From: Phallusia mammillata | Taxonomy: Eukaryota; Chordata; Ascidiacea; Phlebobranchia; Ascidiidae | Assembly (NCBI GenBank): GCA_003260075.1 | Contig: QLIY01000534.1 | Span: 1 to 64,000, forward strand | Length of the DNA: 64,000 nucleotides | Direction: 5' to 3' | Part shown: positions 1 through 13,500 of the stretch, piece after piece | Layout: each line of letters begins with the position of its first letter | Position numbering within the stretch: the first letter of the stretch is position 1 | Notes under the pieces: generated by a model | Databases searched by the model: none | Told to the model about the DNA's origin: nothing | Seen by the model: the letters and a program-made list of their open reading frames with translations, nothing else | Made by a program: the position numbers and the translations under genes

Positions 1-109
1 TTTATACATAAAAATCATATTTTGTGTGAGGAGTCACATATACACAATGTACGTGTCCACAACAAGTAAATATTTAGGTTTTTAAGGTAACATACACTAG
101 CCGACTGAC

Positions 110-860
110 CTGCGGTCTTTGATGATTGAATAATAATGACCAGCCTGTGCTTGTCCGCTATGGATGACTGCACCCACTAAACGGTACAACTGCTGCTCGT
201 TTGTCACGTGGCGACCTGGGGTTAAAAGTTTAAATTTAGTTTAAGTTGTTTTAAATAAATGCACATTTAACGAAAATTATCTTTACATTTTGTTGTATTA
301 AGTTTGAACGGAACAACTTAAATGCACACAATATCACTAGAGGGTAAATTGTTTTCGATTTGTATAAGTTTGATAAGCGTACAACGTTTATGTCTATTAT
401 TTCGCTCTAGTAATTTTTTATGCATTCAAACACAATTCAAATTTTATTAAATTTTATAACGGCCTAAAAGCGTGTCGAAAAAAATAAAATAAAACATTTT
501 CTATTTGAATAAGTTCGATAAGTGTACAAAGTTTATTTCTATCTTTATGCAAATGCAACTTTCTACGCGTTCAAACAAGATGACCTTTTATCACATTACT
601 GTTACACAATATAAAGCTGTTATAGCAGCAGATTTACAGAAAAGACGCAACAAAATATATCAGAATGACGTACTTCTTTGTCCGTCGCTGCCTGCAATGG
701 TCTCCGCAAGGTATGGTTGCATGTCGACTTCGAGAGGAAACTGAAAGTAGTGGTCGAACTTGAGCGACCTTCCAGCCTCCCAATCGTAACTGAAACGCTT
801 CAGTTGAATTACAAGCACCGGTGGGAGGGATTTGATGCACGTACGCTTTACTGCGGCACG
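110..860 (-). CDS. USP24: USP24 exons 38-39: catalytic His box
   Basis: Exon 38 (674-860) reads VKRTCIKSLPPVLVIQLKRF, then SYDWEAGRSLKFDHYFQFP and MQPYLAETIAG, ending in phase 1 before GTACGT. Exon 39 (110-215) reads ELV-type sequence YRLVGAVIHSGQAQAGHYYS, then IIKDRR, ending in phase 2 before GTCAGT. GHYYS contains the catalytic His of USP proteases. The next exon, which should hold the third catalytic residue, lies left of the window; positions 1-109 are intron. Confidence 0.95.
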
Positions 861-3800
861 CTGCAACGAAACAGAGTAAAGATAAGTTTGATTTGGAATG
901 CAATGAACACGGTTGACATCGACATGGACCCCCAAATAGGGACAAACGAAAAATTAAATTTTGAACGAAACGAATTTAATATTCACACATATCATTTATG
1001 ATATCACCAAATTTTAGAGCAAAAACTTGTTTTGGTACGATACGCAACGCCCAAAAAGATGAAAGTTTTGAAAATGTTGAAAATAAGACAAAATAAAGAC
1101 TCAAGTCAAAAACAAGCACAATTTTTAAATAATGACAATACATTTTTCTAAGACATTGTCGTTCAAAATAAAGACAAATCGTAAAAATAAGGTTTGGCAA
1201 ACCTGGCAATAAAACAGTAGCTTGGTCAAAAACGTTTTATCTCTTTATTCAACTAGTGCTTTAAACAAATTTAGCGAGCCACCTTCTTTTTTTTCAAATA
1301 ATAACAATCTGACGTAACGCTATGTGTGACGTCTTAAAGTCTATTTGTATATTTTTTTGTATTTGTAACAAATAGGTAAAAAAAACCTAGGTTCAAATCA
1401 CAGTTGTCGTTTTTCGCTGCAGCGGATTCAGGATTTACCTTCTCGTTGCATTTCTCGCAAAAGTACGAATTGTCTCCTTCAAGTTTCTCGCCGGCGACAA
1501 ATTGCTTTAGAGAATCTTCTAGACTTCCAGCTTTTACTGTGAGATTTAAAGCGAAATAAGGCTCCTCTCTCTCATACCTGTAACATCATAACGTATTTTT
1601 ACAGGTTTATTTTTATTCAGAAATGGACTAACAGCACATGTATAGTACAGTTAACTTCGGTTAATCCGGACCCGTTTAGACTAAACATTACAAATTATTT
1701 GTACCTCGAGTTTTGTTCGAATTAGGCAAAGATCCGGATTAACCAAATCCGGTTTAACTAAGGCTAACCGTATTACTATTTTTTTACACCAGGCCTTTTG
1801 AGGTGATACCAAATCAGCCGGTCACCAAGCACTCCCAAACGACAAGTTATAAACTACATGTTTTTTCTATAGCGCCGGCCGGGCGTACTATAATTTAAAA
1901 ATGAGTGTTCCGTGATCGTTGGTCTGTATGGACGCTTTAGGGCTGATCCCAGTTATGAATTGATGTTCATCTTAAAATGTTTAAAAACGGTTTTGTTTCA
2001 ACTAATTGATCACTTACTTATGTGGGCATCCCTCACAAATTTTCTGATCAGTGAATAATCCTTGAAAGGTGTCTCGGAAAATCCCACTTTGTTGCTTTGC
2101 CTGTAAAAACAACAACATTAGGATCAAAATCAAGTGTTTGCAGCCAGTAGTGTTAGTTTTATTAACTAAAAGAGCATCGTTAAATAAAAAACGTTAAAAA
2201 AAATTTGAAGCGCAGAAAAAAAACACAGTCTATATATTTCGAAAAGATATTTCTTTGGGAGCCTTACAATATTTTTTTACTACGAATTCAACTTAATATG
2301 GGCAAAAGTATGCAGCAAAAAGACAGCAATAAACGCATTGATAGAGTGCAGAAGAGGATTTATTACTTATTGTGTTAAAAAAAACTTAGAATTTTTATGA
2401 GAGCCAGGGGCAGTTCTCAAAAGAGCCACATCTGGCCCTAGCTTTCCGACCCCAGAACGGATTCGAAATAGAATGAAAAGGACACATTTATTAAAAATAT
2501 AGAATACAGTAAACCTCGATTAAGCTGGATTCGCTTTTTTCGGAAATTCGGGAAAACTTAAAAAACAAATGATTTGTAATGTCGTAAAATTAACATCGGT
2601 TAATCTGGATCTTTGCCTAATCCGGATTTTTTTGGTTTAAACGGCTCCGGATTAACCGCGGTTTACTGTGTTACCTTTCCGAAATAGAAAAAAAAACACA
2701 CCTTTAAATATTCATCAACTTGGTCAGTGAGATCAGTGAAAAACTCGAAAGCGTCTTGTTGCTCTCGAATGTTGACCTCTTGACCCCAGAGACGAAACGT
2801 CTTCCAGAATGTGCTCGGTTCGTGAAACTGGAGTCTAGAGTGATGGAGATGTGCAAATACCTTCTGTAGCTGATAGAGAATCGTTTTATCCGGCTCTGGC
2901 TCTTCCTCTACTCCTTTAGACAGGATCAACTGCGTGCAAAAAAGGGATGGGGGGGGGGGGTCTTCCAGAATGTGCTCGGTTCGTGAAACTGGAGTCTAGA
3001 GTGATGAAGATGAGCGAATACCTTCTGTAGCTGATAGAGAATCGTTTTATCCGGCTCTGGTTCTTCCTCTACTCCTTTAGACAGGATCAACTGCGTGCAA
3101 AAAAGGGATTTGAAAACTGGTTTAACAAATATTAATAAATGCTGTACAGCTAACCTAGGTTAAATGAGATGTGGTTAATCCGGATCTTTGCCTAATTCGG
3201 ACAAAACTCGAGGTACGAATGATTTGTAATGTGGTAAGGCATTAACTAATCGACATTGGTTAATCCAGACATGTGTTTGGCCTAAACGGGCCCGGATTAA
3301 CCTAGGTTTACTGCATACTATATACATGTATAAAATGTTAGTACGCCAGGCTCACTGAAGGCGTTAAATCGAATCAGTCGGGCTCCCAAGCATTCCCAGG
3401 TGACAAGGCACGGGCTAGAAAAATGTAGTCAGCGGTGGGATTCCAACCCACGACAGGAGCCTTCCTGGGCTTTGCACTTTACCAACTAAGCTACACAGGC
3501 TAAGTGGTTAGCCAACCAAAATTACTTTCGAATCACACCGCATGCTAGCTTTTTAGCCCATTCTTAACCTTATGTGAATGCTTGAGAGACCTGTCTAATT
3601 CGGTAGAAAGCCTTTAATGGACTGGGCGTGCTGGAATTCAAATACGAGTGTCTTGTAATCACTGGCCTGCTTTAATGCTTTAATGCTAATCCCAGTATTG
3701 AAGATATTGATTTAATATATTCTAGATACATACATAAATAAATAAGATCATATTTATTACTGGGACCATTTCCAAACAATCCAAGCAGACCAACGGCTGC

Positions 3801-3886
3801 ATAAAGCCAGACGGGGTGGCATTGTGTTGGAAAAATCACCAAAAATCGCAAAGCACCAAAGTTGAGATCCACTCCTATACGATAAA

Positions 3887-3935
<49 letters not shown>

Positions 3936-6900
3936 GAATCACACCGCATGCTAGCTTTTTAGCCCTGCATAAAGCCAGACGGGGTGGCATTGTGTTGGAA
4001 AAATCTCCAAAAATCGCAAAGCACCAAAGTTGAGATCCACTCCTATACGATAAAGGGGGGGGGGCGCCGTTTTTTAAACCAACAAGTCCATGCTCTGGAC
4101 GCTCCACTACCAATGGCGAAAAGTCGAATTCCTGCAAAACAGTTGGTTTGTAAAAATGACCAGTTGTAATGATTTTTTTTGAAGCAATCAAGCGGCAGGA
4201 TTCGAATTCAAGCAATCAAAATGACTGGTGACTAAAACAAGCGACTACAGAGCAGTTAGCACGCCTGAAATTGAGGTCTAAAAGGCCCCCAACCTGATCA
4301 TACAAGACTAAAAAAGCCTGAGCCGTTTCTTTTAAACAAATTAGGCCTGGAAGTGAAGAAATTGGGGCATAAATCAGGGGGGGGGGGTGGACGCTCTACC
4401 ACCAACGGCGAAAAATCGAATTCCTGCAGAACAGCAGTTTGTAAAAATGCCCTGTTGTAATAATTTTTTTGTAGCAATCAAGCGGCTGGATTCTAATCCG
4501 AGCAATCGAAATGACTGGCGACTTAAACAGAACCGCTAGCGGGCCTGAAATTAGAGTCTAAAAGGCCCCCAACCTGATAATACAAGACTAAACCACCCTG
4601 AACCGTTTCTTTTAAACAAATTATAGGCCTGGAAGTGAAGAAATTGGGGCATAAATCAGGCCAGGTGTGAAACAAGGCCGAATCAAACCCCCTTTGTTTA
4701 AAATAACATTAATCCCAAACCCGACCAAAAAAGCGCGGCTCAATTTGACCGCTGTGCAACGACTAACATGTGAATTTTTTTACATCACGGTTACATGTAA
4801 GAGGATATATGTACCTTAGCTTTGGACTGGTCGGGATAGTGATGCATTGAGATGAGCTGAGTGGCCAAGAGGTTCAAATTTTCAGTACATTTGCGACAAA
4901 CTTCGATCAGTAAGTCGAAAGCCGCTTGCCTTGATTCCGTGGAACTGCATCTGTAACAACAACAAAGTTGAAAAAGCTTTAGAAAATCTCTGTTTTAAGT
5001 TATATTTGACGAAACTGATGTTAGAATTTTTTGCGCAAAAACTCAATTATTTGCCTTGTCTATACTTTGAACGGGTATTGTGCATGGTAATTAACGATGT
5101 CCTGTAACTAATTCTCAGGTAAAGAACCAGCCCAATTTTGATAGGTACATATAGACCCAGCCGAATGCGGGTAATCATATAATCCGTTTAAATGCAAAGG
5201 GAGCATAAACCCGTAGAAATTTGTCAGGAAAGTGCTCCAGATTATCGCATATTAGCGTGACAAGTTGTTTATGCGGTTAAACAAAATCGTTTGTAGTGTT
5301 AAAGTTGATAACCTCACACAAAGGTATTTGAATGTTTAACATCTCTCAACTACGTTAAAGCTGTAAAAATATCAAGCCAATGAACGATAGCTACTGAAAA
5401 TTCAACGCAAAACATTAGTCGTTGGCCAACTCCAAAAGGTTTGCAAAATCGCAAAAGTATTTGATTTTGGCACATAACTTAAACTAGAAAACTTGCAAAG
5501 AAAATTTCCATTCTAGCAATACAATCTCGTTGACTTACTTTGGTTGAAAGCTGGCGATCGACAAATTGCTTCTTTTCTGAGCAGCCGAAGCGTCCAAAAT
5601 CAGCTTCGATGCCGGAAACAGGAACTCGGAGAGCAGACGAGGTATTAACTGTGATCCTGTGGAAGATAAAAATTAAAGTAAGCCACGGTTTGAAATGTAC
5701 TAAGCCTAGCCAGTACTCTACTAAGCATGGCAACTTTACAGCATTATTAGGCATTTAGGGTGTTAATTTTGTACACCCCCACCAAACTTATTTATCTTGT
5801 GTTCTTCGAACAACTTTAATTTATCATGACTGACTCAATGTTTGACCGAAATTAACTACACGTTTTATGATGAAACAGAAATGCAAATCGGGTCTGGCTC
5901 AGGGTTTTGTTTGCATACAACGGGCTTGATTCGGGCCTGGGTTTAAATTTGTATTGTAATTTCACCTTGCTTAAACCTAACTTTTGGGCCTAATACGGGC
6001 TTGTATTAGTTAAAAAGGTTTGGGTCGGCTTTTGGGCTTGTATTTTTTAGGTTTAGGCCGCTTACAACTCAATGACGCACAGTAGTTTTCCATGATGCAG
6101 GAATTGTTAACTTTTTGACTGATTTAGTCCAGTGTCAACTTACATAACACTGCACTCAGTCTTTTCAGCTGTAGTTAACTTGGTGTTTACTCTGAATGCG
6201 TTTCTGTGTCAACTATTGCACGTGTGTTCCCCGATTAAGTTTATTAATCTTTCTTATGATTCTATTTGAATAAGGCAAAAAATCAATTTACAGAAATCAT
6301 AAAAAATCAAATAACTGGCAAAATGACAATTTACCAAAATTTGCAAAGATAAAAAAAAGTTATTTCGAACTAGAACAAAAACAATAGTTGTATTGTTACG
6401 TCACGTACGTGTCATACTAGCTTGGCTATTTCTAGCCATATAAAACAGTTTTTGGTTATTCCTACATACCGATATCTTTTTTGTTGACTTTTGGTGACGC
6501 TGTAAGGATTTTAATGAGTCTAAGATGCCCCGTCAGCAAAGTGTTGTCAAGGGGGGGGGGGTTAGACCCAAATCAAGTTTGAACGCCGATCAAAATGTAA
6601 GACATATTTCTATCACGGCTGCATGCAATATCATATACAAACCTTAGCTTTGGACTGGTCGGGGTAGTGATGCATTGAGATGAGCTGAGTGGCCAAGAGA
6701 TTTAGATTCTCGGTACATTTACGACAAACTTCGATGAGTAAGTCGAAAGCCGCTTGTCTTGATTCCGTGGAACTGCATCTGTAACAGTATTAACAAGGTT
6801 TTTGTAAATTAGTATCGGATTTAAGCACCTTTTTGCGCCACAACTTGATGTAGTAACAATTACTGGGTCATTTGCATTTTAATCCAGTATCGGGCATAGA

Positions 6901-7514
6901 AAATAACGATACTCGGTGCAAAGCATTTGGGTAGAAGATCAGCACAATTTTGATATATGCGACAGAACAACAAGTAACAGATACAGCCGATTGGGATAAT
7001 CGCCTAAACCGTTTAATTCCATGGAGATCGCCCAACCTTAGAAATTTGTTTGGAAAGTGGTTCAGATTATCGCATTAGTTTGACAAATTGGTTATGCGAT
7101 TAACCGGAATCGCCTGTATTGTCAGAATATTCGCAAAACAAAGTCGGTAGCCACAAGTTTAGCAAAATCGCAAAAGCTGACCAACTATTACATATAAAAC
7201 TATTGTTTTTACTTTGAAATTTGACATGGGTGCACAAGTTTAACTTAAAACTGTCATGAAAGATTTCGATTCTAGCTGCAAATATCTCGTTAACTTACTT
7301 TGGTTGAAAACTAGCGATCGACAAATTGCTTCTTTTCTGTGCAGCCGAAGCGTCCAAAATCAGCTTCGATGCCGGAAACAAGAACTCGGACAGCAGACGA
7401 GGGATCAACTGCGATCCTAGGGAAGAAAAAAATTAAAATAAGCCATTTTAGTAAGATTTAGTCCATGTGGCAACTTGCATGACTTTGCACTAAGTCCAAT
7501 TAATAACAGTTAAA

Positions 7515-7567
<53 letters not shown>

Positions 7568-10500
7568 GGTTCACTTTGAACGTGTCCATGTCAACTATTG
7601 TATGTGTGTTTTACGGTTATGTTTAATAATCATCTGGTTATGATTCTATTTGAATAAAGTTTACAGACATGATAGAAAACCCAAAACAACCCATTGCATT
7701 TGGCAAAATAACAATTCACCAATGTTTGTCAAGATCAAAACGAAAGTTATTTAGAAATGGTAGAGCAAAAACAAAAGTTATATTGTTACGTCACGTACGC
7801 GTCATAAAAGCGACTCTTTCTAACCATCTAAAATAATTGCAGTTTTTAGGTTATTCCTACTTACCGATATCTTTTTTGTTCACTTTTGGTGATGATGTGA
7901 GGATTTTTATGAGTCGAAGATGCCCCGTCAGCAAAGTGTTGTCAAGGTGACGGGCCGACGATGACTCAGCATATTCGGTCGAGGTGGGAATTTCGAAATC
8001 AGTGAGCCAGCAAATTTCGTCCTCCAGGTTTTGTAGCTCATCAACACCACAGACTTTCTGCAAGCGAAAAAAAGCAAATTTAGAAATAAATACGTTTCAA
8101 TACCGATACATATTTATTGGAAGAAACACATTATTAATGAAGCTGCCTTACATTAAATATTAATTGCACAAAACAAATCACTAAAATACTGATTTTACTG
8201 GGCTATAAGTGAAAATGTCATAACAGACTACAGGAATCAGAGGGAGAAATAAGGTGGTGGCCTTTTCTTTTTAGACGGAAACTGACGATGCCTTCTAGAT
8301 AGGCGAAATTAATATTTCTGTTTCGCAAATAAAAGATTTAACCGACGCTGATCGTCTAATGCTCTTTTTGAATATTTGGGGGGGGGGCCTAGGAAATAGG
8401 CTAAGGTGGTGGCCAACGGATCAGTCTATATTTTTTAAATACACAAATTACTCGAAAAGAGCGGCAGACGACTATTAAACATTAAAACTTTTTGTTTGTT
8501 GGGGGGGGGGTTTCGAAATCGGTGAGCCAGCAAATTTCGTCCTCCAGGTTTTGCAGCTCATCAACACCACAGACTTTCTGCAAGCGAAAAAAAAAACAAA
8601 TTTAGAAATAAATACGTTTCAATACCGATACATATTTATTGGAAGAAACACATTATTAATGAAGCTGCCTTACATTAAATATTAATTGCACAAAACAAAT
8701 CACTAAAATACTAATTTTACTGGGCTATAAGTGAAAATGTCATAACAGACTACAGGAATCAGCCTAGGAAATAGGCTAAGGTGGTGGCCAACGGATCAGT
8801 CTATATTTTTTAAATACACAAATTACTCGAAAAGAGCGGCAGACGACTATTAAACATTAAAACTTTTTGTTTGTTTCTTTTCTTTTTAGACGGAAACTGA
8901 CGATGCCTTCTAGATAGGCGAAATTAATATTTCTGTTTCGCAAATAAAAGATTTAACCGACGCTGATCGTCTAATGCTCTTTTTGAATATTTTGTATTTA
9001 GCTAAATACAATTAGTGTAAAAATGTAACAAATGACTAAAATACCTAATGTTATAAACTTTTCGCGAGAAAACTCTTAATATTTGGTAGCAAACATGGAC
9101 CAATGTTTTTTTTGTTTGTAGATAAAACAAGCGCATTTTTTAACCGAAAAAAACACTAAATTACACTTAGTTCGTACAGTACACGACACGACATTTAACG
9201 GGTGACAAGAATAGCGTCGTTGAAGCGTTAAGTATTAAGAAGACTGCAAATTTTGCTATTTCACACCAATTCTGTTTAAAGTTCATCTATTTTTATTTTA
9301 ATCCATGTATTTTATCGACCATGACTCTTCTTATTATCTGCCAATTTTTAAAGTAGTTTTACCTGCTGTTTTTCAGCAATGGCGTCCTCAATTAGTTTTC
9401 CTCTTAAGGTGAAATATTGGATGCAATTTCGAACCAAGGCTTGGGTTTTTGGTCGAAGTAAAGTGGTTTGGTGCCAGAATGGAACTCGGGCTGGGGGGGG
9501 GGGTGCTTGAGTTTTTGGTCGAAGTAAAGTGGTTTGGTGCCAGAATGGAACTCGGGCTTTCATCAAAATCTAAAACAAGAAAACTCATGCTCTGTTTTCT
9601 CAACGGTTGCCTGCCCATGAAACCCATTTTGGCTAAATAAGCCTAAACGACATTAAAAAAATCCGATAGTTCCAAAACATCATGAAAATTCAGCGTAAAA
9701 CCACTTAATCGGTCGCTGTATTTTATTTGTTTTACGGAAACAAATGCATTTCGCTTTTATAAGCATCATCAAATGCCTGAAAACAATATAAAAAACGGGA
9801 CAAAAACAATAAATGAAAAAACTGCAAAGAAAGATTTACTAAGTTCCAAAACATATCAGGTAAAAGCAGTAAAGTTTTTTTACGATTGTTTACAGCTGTA
9901 ATTTCAAGCTTTTAACAAATCACATTATATTTTTGAACAAACTTAAACAAACTGACCTGAAGCAGTCTTTGCCTTGGCGACTTATTCATAGCCGAGCTAA
10001 TGTTGGAAAGATTGTAAACCTGGTGAACGGCACAATCGCGTACATCGCTGTCTGAAGGCTGAACCAGAATATCGATAATGAAACTGTTGATGTGTGCCAC
10101 CTCGAAAAAGCATTCTGCAAAAACGAGAACTCGGTTACGTAGTGGTAGGATAAGAAAGTATATTATGTGTGTTTGAAACCATATCTTTTGTAACGTATTT
10201 TATTATGCCAAAGTTTTATAATCTGAAAGTGAAAATAGGGGGGGGGGGGACTGGTGAACGGCACAATCGCGTACATCGCTGTCAGAAGGCTGAACCAGAA
10301 TATCGATGATAAAACTGTTGATGTGTGCCACCTCGAAGAAACATTCTGCAAAGACAAGAACTTGGTCAAATAATGGTCGAATCAGAAAAGATATTATGTG
10401 TTTTTGCAACGTATTTTATTATGCCAAAGTTTTATAATCTGAAAGTGAAAATAGGTACCGGAATGCATAAATCTACCTATTACTTATTCCCTGCAACTAA

Positions 10501-13500
10501 AAGTATACAGGACGAACAGTCGCAAACTCGATGAATTGTTATGAGCGAATATACTTTTTTATCATATGAGATCAAAATATTCTTTATACGTTCAGACAAC
10601 TAAAACTTTACCAAGATATCCATTCACTTTGTCCAAAGTGATTCACTTCTAAGTTCGTTAAATGTAGTTTATTTTTCAAACTACAGTCAAACTTCGATAC
10701 TATGCCACCCTTTGGGACCGAGAGAAGGGGGGGGGGCAGGCATTAAGATCCACCTATACCCTGCAACTAAAAGTATACAGAACAGTCGTAAACTAATTGA
10801 ACCGTTGTGAGCACATTTATTTTTTAATCAGAAGAGATCAAAATGTTTTTTTTTCATGCAGTAAAAATATAAGCAGTGGGCCTTTATACCTGCAGACACT
10901 AACATTTTACCAACATGTCTATTCACATGGTCCAATGCAATTCACTTCTAGGTTCGTTAAATGTATTTTCAAACTAATTTTAAACTTAGAAATTGGTTTG
11001 ATTAAATTCAAAATGGCCGTTATTTTCATTATTAAACTTATGAACAGATCCGTATATAATGTTCTTTAACATGTTTACAAACTATTCTTTAAATATTTGG
11101 ACCGTTTTAAAAAACGAGTATAATTGATTGAAGCAAAAAAAAAAAACGTTTTTAAATCAGCAACAAAAACCAACCTAGATGCGAAGGGCGCAATTCGAGA
11201 CACGCCACAAGCAGCTCCAGGGGGGGGGGGCTTTGAACTTTTACCCTCAATGAATTAAACTGTTACGTAACAACAATTTTTTTTGTCAGCTCTAAGTAAG
11301 GTGGAGGTTTTCAAAATATATTTTTTTTAATATTAAGGTTTTCAAAAAAGGGGTATCACTAAGTCCGAGTATAGTGAGTTAAGTCATGTAAACTCATTCA
11401 AACCATAAAAAAAAACTTGCCTAAATGCGACGGTCGCAATTCGAGGCATGCTACAAGCAGCTCCAGAGCTTGTCGAGCGATCAGTGAGTCAGCACTTTTA
11501 CACGCTGACTCATCACCACGAAATACGTAGGGTCGATGATCGGATGACTCCATACTGCCTCCGCTGGATACACTGCTGGTGCTCGTATGACGAAACGGAC
11601 TCACAGCAGCAGATGAAGAAACGGAATCTTGACTCCATCGTTGTGCTCTGCGTTTTAGTATTTAGACTAGTTATGTGTTGGAGGATTTTTGTTTTTTTTT
11701 CTATTTCTCGGACTGGAAATAACCACTGGGCTTGTCAGGATTAGATACACTGATTTCACATTTACACATGTGCAAATCAGGGTGTTCTTTTTTGCCCGAA
11801 CTAAACATCAAAACTGGCTTGTGGCTTTACGAACCAGAGTTGTAAACGGACCTTAACCCAAAAGTACAAGCCCGAAACCCGTCTCGATGCCGATTTACAA
11901 TATATGAACCAGACCCAAAAGTTGGTTAAAATGCGTCAAAAAAGCCGAAAGCAACTCCGTTATATTGCAATTCAAGCCCGAACCCGACCGAAAAGTCAGT
12001 TTTGTGTGCACAAAACCTTCCTTTTGTGGTGCAAGTTTACAACAAAATGGACCTAGGGGGGGGGGGGGTAAAATGCGTCAAAAATGATTCCGAGTGCAAA
12101 GTTAGGCCGAAAGCAACTCCGTTATATTGTAATTCAAGCCCGAACCCGACCGAAAAGCCAGTTTTATGTTCACAAAACCTTCCTTTTGTGGTGCAAGTTT
12201 ACAACAAAATGGACCTAGATTCTAAATGCTTTGTTGCCTGGGGAGTATTAGAGTTAGACCACTTGTGAAGTTTCACCCCAATCCCATTAAACATTTCATA
12301 TCGAAAATACTCGGGACAAGAAATAACTGCAAAACAAAATATGTTCAAGAAATGACCAATGCCCTATCATCTCTTGTGGAAAGAACTTAATCATATATCA
12401 CGTACAAATCGTACAATGATGTGCTTTGGTTACCTCAGGAAGCTTGTGCCGTCTGCGTTGCTGTCCGGATTCACAACGAGCTGATCGAGCTTACACGCGG
12501 AGGCGAACCAGGTGATACGAACCAGTGTGACGATAAGCGACGAGACTTCCTCGCTATGAAGCACCTGAACGAAAAATGACATATATTTTATAGATATTGT
12601 AAAGTTGCACACAAACGATCTGACAATAGTTTAGAAGTCAAACGTTTCATTCTTGTAAAACTAAGGGTATTTTTGACATTGGAAAGGGGGAAATTTGTAT
12701 GAAAAGAGACAAAGTCCATGATTTTGTATTGAATTGTATTGTAAAATTGACTGCGCCTGACAATTTTTGCACATGATTTTTTAACGTTTAATTATGGTGG
12801 TTGAGCACCTAATTCTGAGACAGAAGAGTAGGGGCAATCACATTCCCAAACAAATTCTTTTCATAATCAAAGTATCTGTAAGTAAGCTGCAGTCAGTGCA
12901 CACTGTTTAACCTATAAGGTCTCATCAGTGCAGCTGGTGACAAGACATTGACCGTATGTACTATGTATACATTACCTGTACAGTGGTTTTCACCGCATGG
13001 GGCATCTCTCCTGCCATTACAACTGGGCTTCGAGAAATACTGCGACGATTTCGCTTGTTAGGTGTTGCAGAAGCATCAGACGAACCCACACGAAGCGACT
13101 CTCTGCAAACAGATTTCAACCACTTAACAATAGACAATATTGGCTTACTGCTAGTACTTTGAGGTTTTGACTTGAAAATGGTTTGCTGATGTACGGGATT
13201 TTACCTTTTCAATGGAGAAACTGCAGCTTCTGACGTCAAGCCGATGCGTTTGTTGCCATGACTACCGTCATGTGTTGTGTATTCGCCATCAGAGCATGAA
13301 GCAACACAAAGAAGATATCTGTGGTGGCAAAAGGTTCAAAAATAAATGAAAGGTTGATTAAATGTAGTTTACTGCAGTGTACGTAAACTCTTCGGTACAA
13401 ATATTTATGGGTCTTAAAAAACTTTGTGCTTCCACGGGGGGGGGGGGTTGTGTATTCGCCATCAGAGCATGAAGCAACGCAAAGAAGATATCTGTGGTGA

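Noticed and set aside
4055..4131. Catalytically inactive USP24 paralogue
   Set aside because: The missing Cys box coincides with an assembly join, while all other catalytic-domain motifs, including the His box, are intact.
4815..7416. Genuine tandem exon duplication in USP24 (mutually exclusive exons)
   Set aside because: Copies end mid-exon at gap-like runs, several unrelated regions show the same pattern, and the differences are purely synonymous; alleles are simpler.
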